Part shown: piece after piece, positions 23,181-32,747 of the stretch
How positions within the stretch are numbered: the first letter of the stretch is position 1
Layout: every line of letters begins with the position of its first letter
Assembly (NCBI RefSeq): GCF_031453995.1
Contig: NZ_JAVDPZ010000009.1
Span: 1-64,000 of the forward strand
Source: Nitrobacter vulgaris
GTDB lineage: Bacteria > Pseudomonadota > Alphaproteobacteria > Rhizobiales > Xanthobacteraceae
Direction of reading: 5' to 3'
DNA length: 64,000 bases
Made by a program: the position numbers and the translations under genes
Notes under the pieces: model-generated
The model's input: only the letters and a program-made list of their open reading frames with translations
Databases searched by the model: none
Told to the model about the DNA's origin: nothing

Positions 23181-24551
23181 CTAGTTGACGCCGAGCGCCT
23201 TGAGTTTGCGATGCAACGCCGAGCGCTCCATGCCGACAAACTCCGCGGTCCGAGAGATATTATTGGAGAAACGGCTGATCTGAGCGATCAGATAGTCGCG
23301 CTCGAAAACCTCGCGAGCCTCGCGCAGCGGCAAGCCCATGATGTGCTCACCATTGACGCCTGACGGCATTGCCGGAACCATGGAGCCCACATCCTGCGGC
23401 AACATATCCGCGGTGATGATAACCTCGGGACCTCCGCCGGCCAGGATCATCACGCGCTCGACGTTGTTTCGGAGCTGCCGAACATTGCCGGGCCAGACAT
23501 GAGATTGCAGCACCGCCATCGCGTCATCGCCGATCTTTCGCTTCGGTAGCCCGCTTGCGGCAGAGATATGATCCATGAAAAATTCAATCAGCTCGGGAAT
23601 GTCCTCGCGGCGTTCGGACAGTGCCGGAACGCGGATCGGCACCACTGATAACCGATGGTAGAGATCTTCACGGAACCGGCCTGCGGCAATCTCCTCCTCC
23701 AGATTGCGCGCTGTCGACGAGATGATGCGCACATCCACCTTGATCTTGGTCGTGCCACCAAAGCGTTGAAATGTCTGATCGACCAGAACCCGCATGATCT
23801 TGTTCTGAGTCTCGCGCGGCATATCGCCGATCTCGTCGATGAACAGCGTCCCGCCATGCGCTTCTTCCAGCGCGCCGGCCTTGCGGGGCTGCTGGCCGTC
23901 GATCTGCTCGACGCCGAACAGTTCGGACTCCATGCGTTCCGGTGTAATCGCCGCAGCGTTAATGACGACAAACGGTCCTTCAGCACGGCTCGACTGATTG
24001 TGAAGCGTTCGCGCTGCCAGTTCCTTACCGGATCCGGACGGGCCGACGATCATGATGCGGCTGTTGGCTTTCGCCGCGCGCTCGATGGTTTGCCGAAGTT
24101 GATTCACGCATGGCGAACGTCCGACCAGCGAGCTTGCCGCTGGCGCAAGCTGCTTCAGTTCACGCACCTCGCGCTTTAGACGTGACGTTTCGAGGGCACG
24201 CGTCGCCACTAGAATCAGGCGATCGGATTTGAAAGGCTTTTCAATGAAGTCATAGGCGCCGCGTTTGATGGCCGCGACTGCCGTTTCGATGTTGCCATGA
24301 CCGGAGATCATGACCACCGGCATATCGGGACTGTCCTGCTTGATCATTTCGAGCAGTTGCAGCCCGTCAAGCTTACTGCCTTGCAACCAGATATCGAGAA
24401 ACACCATGTGCGGACGGCGGTTTGAAACCTCCGCAAGTGCTTCATCGCTGTTACGCGCAGTTCGGGTCGTGAAACCCTCGTCTTCCAGGATGCCTGCAAC
24501 GAGGTCGCGAATGTCCGCCTCGTCGTCAACAATGAGAATGTCGTGTGCCAT
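23181..24551 (-). CDS. ntrX: Nitrogen-regulation response regulator NtrX
   Basis: The 456-residue protein is an NtrC-family response regulator: receiver domain with phospho-Asp in MVFLDIWLQG, AAA+ domain with GPSGSGKELAART and GGTLFIDEIGDM, and a Fis-type helix-turn-helix at the end (ISRTAEFVGMERSALHRKLKALGVN). The GAFTGA loop that contacts sigma-54 is missing: the place between SELFGVEQ and AGALEEAHGG holds no such motif. This is typical of NtrX, which is thought to control sigma-70 promoters instead. It lies 17 bases after ntrY, its cognate kinase gene. The pair controls nitrogen, redox and envelope genes in alphaproteobacteria. Confidence 0.96.
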   Translation of the reverse strand: MAHDILIVDDEADIRDLVAGILEDEGFTTRTARNSDEALAEVSNRRPHMVFLDIWLQGSKLDGLQLLEMIKQDSPDMPVVMISGHGNIETAVAAIKRGAYDFIEKPFKSDRLILVATRALETSRLKREVRELKQLAPAASSLVGRSPCVNQLRQTIERAAKANSRIMIVGPSGSGKELAARTLHNQSSRAEGPFVVINAAAITPERMESELFGVEQIDGQQPRKAGALEEAHGGTLFIDEIGDMPRETQNKIMRVLVDQTFQRFGGTTKIKVDVRIISSTARNLEEEIAAGRFREDLYHRLSVVPIRVPALSERREDIPELIEFFMDHISAASGLPKRKIGDDAMAVLQSHVWPGNVRQLRNNVERVMILAGGGPEVIITADMLPQDVGSMVPAMPSGVNGEHIMGLPLREAREVFERDYLIAQISRFSNNISRTAEFVGMERSALHRKLKALGVN

Positions 24552-24568
24552 AAATTGGATCCGCCTCG

Positions 24569-26869
24569 TCAGTCGCCGGTAGCGACCTCAGTCTTTGTTT
24601 TTTCTTCGGTCACGTTATCGCCGTTAGTCGCTCCATCCTTGCTAATGGTTCCAACATTCGCCTGCCCTGCTACTGCAAACCGCAACCGCATCCAGGCTCC
24701 CCGCGCCTCCGGTTTTATCGCAGAAGCGTCGTTGAGTTCGAGCTTGCCGCCATGGTCTTGCAAGACGCGCCCTACAATCGCTAGACCAAGGCCGGTGCCC
24801 TTCTCGCGTGTCGTTACGTAAGGCTCCAGCAGCCGCGCGCGCGCAACTTTCGGTAAGCCAACACCATTGTCGATCACGTCAATGACGATGTCGTCTTCTT
24901 CCCGCGCCACGATAACATCGATCCGGCCTTTTCCGAGTATCTCCGGCGGCACGGCTTCGATGGCTTCGGCTGCGTTCTTGATGATATTGGTCAGCGCCTG
25001 CGAGATCAGCCGCCGATCAAACTGCGCGCGCATCGGTTCATGCTTGATGTCGGCTTCGATATCGATCTCGGGATATCCGACACGCATCAGGAAAACTGTC
25101 TGGCGGACCGTATCAGCGACATCCTCTCCTTCCATCACGGGCTTCGGCATTCGCGCGAAACGCGAAAACTCATCGACCATCCGCCTGATATCCTCGACCT
25201 GACGCACGATCGTATCGGTGCACTGCTCGAAGATTGTCTTATCCTGGGTAATCGCCTTGCCGAATTTGCGGCGAATGCGCTCGGCCGACAGTTGGATCGG
25301 CGTCAACGGGTTCTTGATTTCATGAGCGATTCGTCGCGCCACGTCGCCCCAGGCAGACGTGCGCTGCGCGGTCACCAGCTCCGTGATATCGTCCAAAGTG
25401 ATGATGTAGCTGTCACGTGATTGACTGGTTTGCTCGGCACTGACGCGCACCGAGATGTTACGCTCGCTGCCGTCTCGATTGAGCGTGAGCTGGCCCTGCA
25501 CCAGCCGTTGCGTTCCTTCCCTCGCCGTCTGCATGAGTTCGCTCAGCTCGGGTACTACCTCGGACAACGGATGCCCCAGAGTTTCCGATTCGGAATGGCC
25601 GATCAGCTTCTCCGCCGACCGGTTCAGGATGCGGATGGTATTGGCGCCGTCGACGCCAATGATGCCGGCGCTGGCCGACGACAATACCGCCTCGATGAAA
25701 CGCCGCCGGCTGTCGATCAAGCCGCTCGCGCTAACGAGTTCGTCGCGCTGAGTTCGCAACTCGGCCGTCATTTTGTTGAAGGTTTCGCCGAGCTGCGCCA
25801 GGTCTCCTTCGGATTTCAGGACGGGCACCTGAACGTTCAGGTCGCCAGTGGACACGATGTTGGCTGCGTTCATCAGACGCCGGACGGGCGCGACGAACCG
25901 GTCGGCGAAGTTCAGGCCAAGCAATACCGACGCCATCAGAATGGTCAGCGCAATGACGGCAAACATCAGCGCGAGCGCTACCTGGATGCCGAGGCGCCGA
26001 GCCTCGATCGTGGCGTATACGGCAAGGCTTGATTCGGTCTGTTTCAATTGCGCGACGACGTAGGGGTCCAGCAGTCTTGCGACATAAAGAAAAGTGTCCT
26101 GGAAAGCGCTCAGGCGAATGACGGCGGCGACATAGTTTGCCTCTGGAATTAACGCGATCTGCGGATCGTCCTCGTTGACATTCTTGAGAAAGTCGGGGTT
26201 CGGTGTGTTGTAGGCCAGCTTGATGCCGGTTTGCGCCGATACAAGCATGTGGCCTTCTTTATCAATCAGCATCGCACCCCGAAGGTTGCGGGCATTGGCG
26301 CTCGAGGTCAGGAGCTGGAGAAATGTCTTGCGGTCCTGGTCGTATAACGGCCGCGCGTTAGAGATGTCATTGGCCATGCCGAGAATGTCGCCCCGAATCA
26401 GTTGGGCGTGTTCGTTCGCATAGGCGTGTGCGACGATCCGCGAGTTCTCAATGACCTCCTTGATCGGTCCTGAAAACAGACGGTCGAGTCCGCGATCGAT
26501 CGTGATGCTGGCAACGACCGAGACCACGACCGCCGGCAGCACGGCAATGACCGAGAACAGACCGACCACCTGAACATGCAGCTTCGCGGCGGCGCGACCG
26601 CGGCGGCGTGCTTGCACGACACGCCAGACTTCGCGAGCGATAATGCCAACGAGCAGAAGGATGATGCCCGCGTCTATCAGCAGAAACGTGATAACGACTC
26701 GGTGGGTCGGCTCGATCGGCGTGAGACGAACCAAAACCACAAACGTCAGGAATGCCGATAGCAACGCTAAGCCGATCGCGACTGGCGCCAATAGTCGGCG
26801 CATGGTCCAGCCGCGCGACTCGGCGAGTGTCGGATCGTGTGATGGAACCGGCGTGTCTGCTGTGGTCAT
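24569..26869 (-). CDS. ntrY: Nitrogen-regulation sensor histidine kinase NtrY
   Basis: The 766-residue membrane kinase has an N-terminal set of about three helices (from about residue 25), a large periplasmic region, another helix ahead of a HAMP linker (FVAPVRRLMNAANIVSTGDL), a PAS domain and a kinase core with H-box VARRIAHEIKNPLTP, the N box (NIIKNAAEAIE), G1 (DVIDNGVGLP) and G2 (KGTGLGLAIV). It phosphorylates NtrX. ATG 26869 gives the family length; the upstream frame to 27007 is not conserved. It follows ntrC by 181 bases on the same strand, where an own promoter may be present. Confidence 0.95.
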   Translation of the reverse strand: MTTADTPVPSHDPTLAESRGWTMRRLLAPVAIGLALLSAFLTFVVLVRLTPIEPTHRVVITFLLIDAGIILLLVGIIAREVWRVVQARRRGRAAAKLHVQVVGLFSVIAVLPAVVVSVVASITIDRGLDRLFSGPIKEVIENSRIVAHAYANEHAQLIRGDILGMANDISNARPLYDQDRKTFLQLLTSSANARNLRGAMLIDKEGHMLVSAQTGIKLAYNTPNPDFLKNVNEDDPQIALIPEANYVAAVIRLSAFQDTFLYVARLLDPYVVAQLKQTESSLAVYATIEARRLGIQVALALMFAVIALTILMASVLLGLNFADRFVAPVRRLMNAANIVSTGDLNVQVPVLKSEGDLAQLGETFNKMTAELRTQRDELVSASGLIDSRRRFIEAVLSSASAGIIGVDGANTIRILNRSAEKLIGHSESETLGHPLSEVVPELSELMQTAREGTQRLVQGQLTLNRDGSERNISVRVSAEQTSQSRDSYIITLDDITELVTAQRTSAWGDVARRIAHEIKNPLTPIQLSAERIRRKFGKAITQDKTIFEQCTDTIVRQVEDIRRMVDEFSRFARMPKPVMEGEDVADTVRQTVFLMRVGYPEIDIEADIKHEPMRAQFDRRLISQALTNIIKNAAEAIEAVPPEILGKGRIDVIVAREEDDIVIDVIDNGVGLPKVARARLLEPYVTTREKGTGLGLAIVGRVLQDHGGKLELNDASAIKPEARGAWMRLRFAVAGQANVGTISKDGATNGDNVTEEKTKTEVATGD

Positions 26870-27050
26870 TCGCGAGAAGGTTGAGTGTTGGGGCTGGCGT
26901 CGGTCAAACCAGCGAACTGATGCAATCGTACAACAATGTTGCACAATTGGGACATTTCCGCGGCGCAAACATCGGGCGCGAACCGGCAAAACAACTGGAA
27001 TCGTCAATCAAACGTGAGCAGTGGAAAACTGACCGGATAGCCCCCCGCTT

Positions 27051-28490
27051 CTACCCTGCGGACCGGTAGACTTGGATGTCCAGATCGCGAATTTTTTTGC
27101 GGAGCGTGTTGCGGTTCAAACCTAGAAGGTCGGCTGCCCGGATCTGGTTGCCATGGGTAGCCGTCAGCGCGGCGGTGAGAAGCGGAACCTCAATCTCCCT
27201 GAGAACACGGTGGTACAAGCCCGGCGGCGGGAGCCCATTCGGGAAGCTGGCGAAAAGGGACGACAGGTGCATTTCGACGGCGCCACTGAGACCGTTGATA
27301 CTATGTCCGCCGGTTCCGGAGGCCACCGCAGGTGATGCAAGTTCGCAATCGATCACCGGGCCGGTGATGATATCTTGCGGGTAGAGCGCCGCAAGCCTGC
27401 GCGCCAGGTTTTCCAGCTCGCGGACGTTGCCGGGCCAGCGGTGCCGCTTCAAGCGCTCGAGCGCAAGCGTGTCTAGCTTCTTGGGCGGCAGCCCATCCCT
27501 TTCAGCGAGGACAAAGAAGTGCCGGATAAGATCCGGCAGATCCTCGATGCGTTCGCGGAGCGGCGGCAAGCGCAGCGGTACCACGTTAAGGCGGAAAAAA
27601 AGATCCTCGCGAAATAGCCCCTGCTGGATCAGGATACGGAGATCCTTGTTGGTTGCCGCAACGATGCGGACATCCGTCTTGATGGCGGTCCTTCCCCCGA
27701 CAGTGCAATATTCACCCTGCTGAAGCACGCGGAGCAGACGTGTCTGCGCCTCCATCGGCATATCGCCGATTTCATCGAGGAAGAGGGTCCCTCCTTCTGC
27801 CTGCTCGAAACGGCCTGACGCGCGAGCGTTTGCACCTGTGAACGCGCCGCGTTCGTGGCCGAACAATTCCGACTCGATAAGGTCGCGGGGAATTGCCGCC
27901 ATATTCACGGCTACGAAGGGACCGTTGCGACGCTTGCCGTAGTCGTGAAGCGCGCGCGCGACCAGTTCCTTGCCGGTGCCGGACTCGCCGGAGATCATCA
28001 CGGTCAGGTCGGTCTGCATCAGCCGCGCCAGCACGCGGTAGATTTCCTGCATGGCGGGGGATCGACCGATCAACGGAAGGGAATCGCATTCGTTCTCGTC
28101 GCTGCCGGTGGCCGCGCGCTCCTTGGGCTCAGCGAGCGCGCGGCCCACGATTGCGATCAGCTCCTTGAGATCGAACGGTTTGGGGAGATATTCATATGCA
28201 CCGCGCTCGGAAGCGCGGACCGCCGTCATGAAAGTATTCTGCGCGCTCATCACAATGACCGGCAAGTTCGGTCTGATTTTCTTGATGCGCGGCAGCAGGT
28301 CGAAAGCGTTCTCGTCTGGCATCACCACGTCAGTGATGACGATATCTCCTTCGCCCTGGCTGACCCATCGCCACAGCGTTGCGGCATTGCCCGTCAGGCG
28401 CACATCATATCCAGCACGCGACAAAGCCTGATTGAGCACCGTGCGGATGGCTCCATCGTCATCGGCGATAAGTATGTTGGCTGGAGGCAT
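27051..28490 (-). CDS. ntrC: Nitrogen-regulation response regulator NtrC
   Basis: NtrC is the sigma-54 activator of nitrogen-starvation genes. The 479-residue protein has a receiver with Asp in DIVITDVVMPDENAF, an AAA+ domain with GESGTGKELVARA, an intact ERGAFTGANARASG (the GAFTGA sigma-54 loop) and GGTLFLDEIGDM, then a Fis-type C-terminus (IRAADLLGLNRNTLRKKIRDL). It thus contrasts with NtrX, where the loop is missing. ATG 28490 is the conserved start, seven bases after ntrB. Partner kinase is NtrB. Confidence 0.97.
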   Translation of the reverse strand: MPPANILIADDDGAIRTVLNQALSRAGYDVRLTGNAATLWRWVSQGEGDIVITDVVMPDENAFDLLPRIKKIRPNLPVIVMSAQNTFMTAVRASERGAYEYLPKPFDLKELIAIVGRALAEPKERAATGSDENECDSLPLIGRSPAMQEIYRVLARLMQTDLTVMISGESGTGKELVARALHDYGKRRNGPFVAVNMAAIPRDLIESELFGHERGAFTGANARASGRFEQAEGGTLFLDEIGDMPMEAQTRLLRVLQQGEYCTVGGRTAIKTDVRIVAATNKDLRILIQQGLFREDLFFRLNVVPLRLPPLRERIEDLPDLIRHFFVLAERDGLPPKKLDTLALERLKRHRWPGNVRELENLARRLAALYPQDIITGPVIDCELASPAVASGTGGHSINGLSGAVEMHLSSLFASFPNGLPPPGLYHRVLREIEVPLLTAALTATHGNQIRAADLLGLNRNTLRKKIRDLDIQVYRSAG

Positions 28491-28497
28491 TTTGTCC

Positions 28498-29673
28498 TCA
28501 TACTGGATGGCGTGCGGCGCGTGACGACATTCCGGATGCGGTAACGTCATTGCCAAGCTGGTCTACTGGACTGGAATCGAACATCGGTAGCAGGATCCGG
28601 AAAGTGGTCTTGCGCGGCTGCGACTCGCACTCGACAATGCCACCGTGGTCCCCAACGATCTTGGCGACCAGCGCGAGGCCGAGCCCGCTCCCGGTCTGCT
28701 TGGTGGTTACGAATGGATCGAACAGGTTTGGCAGCAAATCCTCCGCTACGCCGGGACCATTGTCCTTGACGCAAAATTCCAGCGGCAGCGAAACCCGCGC
28801 TTTCTTGCCCGGGAGGGAAAGGTGCAAGCCTGGGCGGAATGCGGTCGTGAACTGGATTTCCCCCTCTTCTCCGAGATCAGAAACGGCTTCCGCAGCATTT
28901 TTGACAAGGTTCAGAAAGATCTGAACCAGCTGATCCCGGTCGGCGAGGACCGGCGGAAGCGACGGATCGTAATCCTCGGTGAATCTCACCTTTCGCGCGA
29001 AGCCCGACTGCGCAAGCCGTTTGACATGATCGAGGACAGCGTGAATGTTGACTGGCCCCCACCTCATCGGCCGCTCGTCGCCGAATACCTCCATGCGATC
29101 AACCAGCGTGACAATGCGGTCCGCCTCGTCGCAGATCAGGCGAGTCAGCATTCGGTCGTCCAGCGTCGCCCCCTGTTCGAGAAGCTGCGCCGCGCCGCGA
29201 ATGCCGGAGAGCGGGTTCTTGATCTCGTGCGCGAGCATGGCCGCAAGCGCAATCACCGAGCGCGCCGCGCTACGATGGGTCAGCTGCCGATCCATCTTGT
29301 CAGCGATGGTGCGCTTTTGGATCATCACCACCACATGAGCGGGCCGTTCCGTCAGGGGCGCGACATGCAGGTCGACCTGACGATCCCGGCCGATCCTCGG
29401 CGTGCCGAGATCGACCTTGAACTCGTTTACAGGCGCACCGCTCTCGCGAACCTGATCGATCAGGGTCAGGAGCGGGCTGCCGAAGGGGATAAGCTGCTTC
29501 AGCGGCTCGCGTTGCAGGAACTGCTTCGACATCTCGAAGAAGGACTCTGCCGCGATGTTGGCGTCGACGATCCGACCATCGGGCGCGACCAGCAGCACGG
29601 GGTTCGGCAGTGCGTTGAGAATAGCCTCGCCATCGCTGGGCGCGACGCGCGGGCGCTGTGCGATCGAACTCAT
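28498..29673 (-). CDS. ntrB: Nitrogen-regulation sensor histidine kinase NtrB
   Basis: The 391-residue soluble kinase has a PAS domain (ILNALPNPVLLVAPDGRIVDANIAA region), H-box MLAHEIKNPLSGIRGAAQLL, N box (LVKNAAEAVSDLGEEG), G1 (VKDNGPGV) and G2 (GSGLGLALVAKIVGDHGG). It phosphorylates or dephosphorylates NtrC in response to PII proteins. ATG 29673 overlaps the dusB stop (ATGA), so the two are translationally coupled; the slightly longer start at 29688 is less likely. No glnB gene is in the window. Confidence 0.96.
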   Translation of the reverse strand: MSSIAQRPRVAPSDGEAILNALPNPVLLVAPDGRIVDANIAAESFFEMSKQFLQREPLKQLIPFGSPLLTLIDQVRESGAPVNEFKVDLGTPRIGRDRQVDLHVAPLTERPAHVVVMIQKRTIADKMDRQLTHRSAARSVIALAAMLAHEIKNPLSGIRGAAQLLEQGATLDDRMLTRLICDEADRIVTLVDRMEVFGDERPMRWGPVNIHAVLDHVKRLAQSGFARKVRFTEDYDPSLPPVLADRDQLVQIFLNLVKNAAEAVSDLGEEGEIQFTTAFRPGLHLSLPGKKARVSLPLEFCVKDNGPGVAEDLLPNLFDPFVTTKQTGSGLGLALVAKIVGDHGGIVECESQPRKTTFRILLPMFDSSPVDQLGNDVTASGMSSRAARHPV

Positions 29674-30719
29674 GCCGCAGCCCTCCACGCGAAGTCCTCG
29701 AACGCATCCACCAGTGATCGCTGTACGCAGGCCGGATCATCAGCCTTCAGAATTTTCTCCCGCCACGTCTTCAAGATCGGTGTTGGTACAGCACGAAGCG
29801 CTGCCGCCGTATCGAGCGCCCAGCCGAGATGTTTTCGCGCATGACGAAGCCCTATGCGCAGGCCATAGTGCAGGAGCAGGTCGTCATAGAGCGTGCGGAT
29901 ATACGCCAACTGGTCCGCGAGCGGAGGATGCGGTTCTTCGATACCGGTTTCGAGCTGCCGCCCAATCTGACCAGGCATCCAGGGTCGGCCCTGCGCACCG
30001 CGCCCCACCATGACAGCATCGGCCCCCGACGCCTCCAACGCAGCGACGGCTGCATCGAACGACGTGATGTCGCCGTTGACGACGACGGGAATGCGGACCG
30101 CTTCTTTCACCGCTCGCACGGCCTGCCAATCGGCGTGCCCCTTGTAGAACTGGCAACGCGTACGGCCGTGAACCGTAATCATGTGCACGCCAGCGGATTC
30201 GGCGCGCTGCGCCAGCGAAGGCGCATTGAGCGAGCCATCGTCCCATCCGAGGCGCATTTTGAGTGTGACCGGTACTTTCACCGCACCGACCGTCGCCTCG
30301 ATCAGATCGAGGGCATGATCGAGATCGCGCATCAGCGCCGAACCCGACTGACCGCCTGTCACGTGGCGAGCGGGACAACCCATGTTGATATCGATGATGT
30401 CGGCGCCGGCCGCCTCGGCGATCCGGGCGCCTTCCGCCATCCAGCCTATCTCACAGCCGGCAAGCTGAACGACGTGCGGTCCGTGACCGGTGGCTTCACA
30501 GCGGAGCACGGACATGGGCCGCCCCCGGACGAGATCGTCGCTGGCAGTCATCTCGGAAACAACGAGCCCTGCCCCCAGCGCTTCGGTAAGGCGCCGGAAG
30601 GGCCGGTCCGTGATTCCCGACATCGGCGCGAGAAGAACGCGGTTACAGATGGAAATACCTCCAACCGCGAATGGCTTGAGCCCTGATGACGGAGCAGGAC
30701 CGGTCGGGCTCGTGCTCAT
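29670..30719 (-). CDS. dusB: tRNA-dihydrouridine synthase (NifR3/DusB)
   Basis: DusB reduces specific uridines of tRNA to dihydrouridine with FMN and NADPH. The 349-residue TIM-barrel protein shows LLAPMSGITDRPFR, INMGCPARHVTGGQSGSAL with the catalytic Cys, MRLGWDD, TVHGRTRCQFY and VVNGDITS, and MVGRGAQGRPW for FMN phosphate. It is the first gene of the dusB-ntrB-ntrC-ntrY-ntrX series, the standard nifR3-ntr operon of alphaproteobacteria. The divergent ispDF gene starts 192 bases away. Confidence 0.96.
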   Translation of the reverse strand: MSTSPTGPAPSSGLKPFAVGGISICNRVLLAPMSGITDRPFRRLTEALGAGLVVSEMTASDDLVRGRPMSVLRCEATGHGPHVVQLAGCEIGWMAEGARIAEAAGADIIDINMGCPARHVTGGQSGSALMRDLDHALDLIEATVGAVKVPVTLKMRLGWDDGSLNAPSLAQRAESAGVHMITVHGRTRCQFYKGHADWQAVRAVKEAVRIPVVVNGDITSFDAAVAALEASGADAVMVGRGAQGRPWMPGQIGRQLETGIEEPHPPLADQLAYIRTLYDDLLLHYGLRIGLRHARKHLGWALDTAAALRAVPTPILKTWREKILKADDPACVQRSLVDAFEDFAWRAAA

Positions 30720-30910
30720 GGTCCAACTACTCCGTCGTAGCCTTCTGACCGAAAATCAGCTTATTTATTAGGCAAAATAGATGCATGCCTATACAATAGC
30801 CAGTTTCCGGTATCTTGCAACTGCTGCAACGATTAATTCGCCACCTGCAGTTTTGCTACCTTCATGGTAAGGGCTTGCTCAAACAACCTGATTCCTTAAC
30901 AGCGAGTCCA

Positions 30911-32107
30911 ATGCTCACCTCAAAACGAACTGCCGCCATCATCGTTGCCGCTGGCCGGGGCCTGCGCGCTGGTGCTGGAGGCCCTAAACAATACCGGACA
31001 ATTGGCGGACGAACCGTGATTTCGCGGGCGATGGAGGCGTTCTGCCAGCACCCCGACGTATTTGCCGTTCAGCCGGTGCTCAATCCCGATGACCTTTCCA
31101 TGTTCAATCAGGCCGTCGCCGGATTCCGCTATCGCGAGCCGGCGAATGGCGGGGCCACCCGCCAAGCCTCCGTTCGCGCAGGCCTCGAGGCATTGGCAGC
31201 CGACGCACCGGACATCGTGCTGATCCATGATGCCGCCCGCCCGTTCGTAACACCGGCACTGATCACGCGCGCAATCGACGCCGCGGATAAAGCCGGCGCA
31301 GCGGTGCCCGCTATTCCCGTTACCGACACCATCAAACAGGTTGATGCATCCGGCGCGGTCAACGCGACCCCCGACCGTGCAAAGCTGCGGATCGCGCAGA
31401 CGCCGCAGGCATTTCATTTCGATATGATTCTCGATGCGCATCGCCGGGCGGCGCGCGAGGGCCGCGACGATTTTACCGACGACGCCGCGCTCGCCGAGTG
31501 GGTAGGATTGACGGTTGCGACATTTGAGGGCGATGCTGCAAACATGAAACTAACGACTCCCGAAGATTTCGTGCGCGAGGAAGCGCGCCTCGCGGCATCG
31601 CTCGGCGACATCAGGACTGGCACCGGCTATGACGTGCACGCCTTCGGCGACGGCGATCACCTCATGCTGTGTGGTCTGAAGGTTCCGCACAATCGCGGTT
31701 TCCTGGCGCACTCCGATGGCGATGTCGGGTTGCACGCGCTCGTCGATGCCATTCTCGGAGCGCTCGCGGACGGCGACATTGGTTCGCATTTCCCTCCCAG
31801 CGATCCTCAGTGGAAGGGTGCGGCTTCCGATAAATTTCTGAAGTACGCTATCGACAAAGTTACCGCGCGCGGCGGCCGCATCGCCAATCTCGAAGTCACC
31901 ATGATATGCCAACAGCCGAAGATCGGACCTCTGCGCGACCAGATGCGCGCTCGCATCTCGGACATCACTGGGGTCGCCATCTCGCGTATTGCTGTCAAGG
32001 CGACGACCAGCGAACGGCTCGGCTTCACCGGGCGTGAGGAAGGAATCGCGGCGACCGCCAGCGCCACTGTCCGCCTGCCGTGGAACGACAAGGGCTGGGG
32101 CACCTGA
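30911..32107 (+). CDS. ispDF: Bifunctional IspD/IspF isoprenoid enzyme
   Basis: The 398-residue protein joins two MEP-pathway steps. The N-terminal IspD part (cytidylyltransferase) has AAIIVAAGRGLRAG, GPKQYRTIGG and VLIHDAARPFV. The C-terminal IspF part starts at about residue 236 with RTGTGYDVHAFGDGD (Asp/His metal site), HSDGDVGLHALVDA and a TTSERLGFTGREEGI end. The fusion is normal in alphaproteobacteria. ATG 30911 was chosen because conserved sequence starts there; the frame extends to 30815 without support. It is separated by one base from pncC. Confidence 0.96.
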   Translation: MLTSKRTAAIIVAAGRGLRAGAGGPKQYRTIGGRTVISRAMEAFCQHPDVFAVQPVLNPDDLSMFNQAVAGFRYREPANGGATRQASVRAGLEALAADAPDIVLIHDAARPFVTPALITRAIDAADKAGAAVPAIPVTDTIKQVDASGAVNATPDRAKLRIAQTPQAFHFDMILDAHRRAAREGRDDFTDDAALAEWVGLTVATFEGDAANMKLTTPEDFVREEARLAASLGDIRTGTGYDVHAFGDGDHLMLCGLKVPHNRGFLAHSDGDVGLHALVDAILGALADGDIGSHFPPSDPQWKGAASDKFLKYAIDKVTARGGRIANLEVTMICQQPKIGPLRDQMRARISDITGVAISRIAVKATTSERLGFTGREEGIAATASATVRLPWNDKGWGT

Positions 32108-32108
32108 C

Positions 32109-32735
32109 ATGAGCGGCAGCGACACACGCGCCCTGTCGCGTTCGCTGCTCGACCTTTGCCGGATGCGCAAGCTTACCATCGCAACGGCCGAATCCTGCAC
32201 CGGCGGACTGGTCGTCGGGGCACTGACCGAGATTCCCGGCTCCTCGGACGTCATCGATCGCGGTTTCGTCACCTATTCCAATGACGCCAAGCGCGCGATG
32301 CTTGGCGTTAAATCCATCACGCTCGACAGTTTTGGCGCTGTCAGCAAGGAAACCGCGACCGCAATGGCAGTTGGCGCGCTGGAACGCGCCGGCACCGATC
32401 TGGCCGTCGCCATCACCGGGATCGCCGGTCCCGGCGGCGCGACACCCGGCAAGCCCGTGGGCCTTGTTCATTTCGCGGCCGCAGCGCGTGACGGCCGCCT
32501 GATCCATCGCGAATTTCGCTTTGGTGCCATCGGCCGGAGTTCAGTACGGCAACGTTCGGTTGTCGAAGCCCTGCGGATGCTGATGGAATTAGCGCGCGGC
32601 CCGAAGCCGCCTGCGAAAGCCCGCCGCGAAAGCGTTAGCCGATCACGACCGCGAGCAGCGCGTACGCCGGCGCGTCGCACTTCCGAGCGGCGGCGCACCA
32701 CAGGACCGGTGAAACCTTCTCCAAAGAAAACCTAA
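32109..32735 (+). CDS. pncC: CinA C-terminal / nicotinamide-nucleotide amidohydrolase (PncC) with basic tail
   Basis: The first ~160 residues form a CinA C-terminal (PncC) domain: TIATAESCTGGLVVGALTE contains the catalytic Ser and Thr, followed by GFVTYSNDAKRAMLGV, SKETATAMA and AITGIAGPGGATPGKPVG. PncC deamidates nicotinamide mononucleotide in NAD recycling. The N-terminal MoCo-binding domain of full CinA is missing, as in many stand-alone PncC proteins. The last ~45 residues are almost all Arg, Pro, Ser and Thr and highly basic (RRESVSRSRPRAARTPARR). Such a tail is not needed for catalysis and suggests nucleic-acid or membrane contact. It follows ispDF by one base. Confidence 0.9.
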   Translation: MSGSDTRALSRSLLDLCRMRKLTIATAESCTGGLVVGALTEIPGSSDVIDRGFVTYSNDAKRAMLGVKSITLDSFGAVSKETATAMAVGALERAGTDLAVAITGIAGPGGATPGKPVGLVHFAAAARDGRLIHREFRFGAIGRSSVRQRSVVEALRMLMELARGPKPPAKARRESVSRSRPRAARTPARRTSERRRTTGPVKPSPKKT

Positions 32736-32747
32736 GACCGTATCGCG

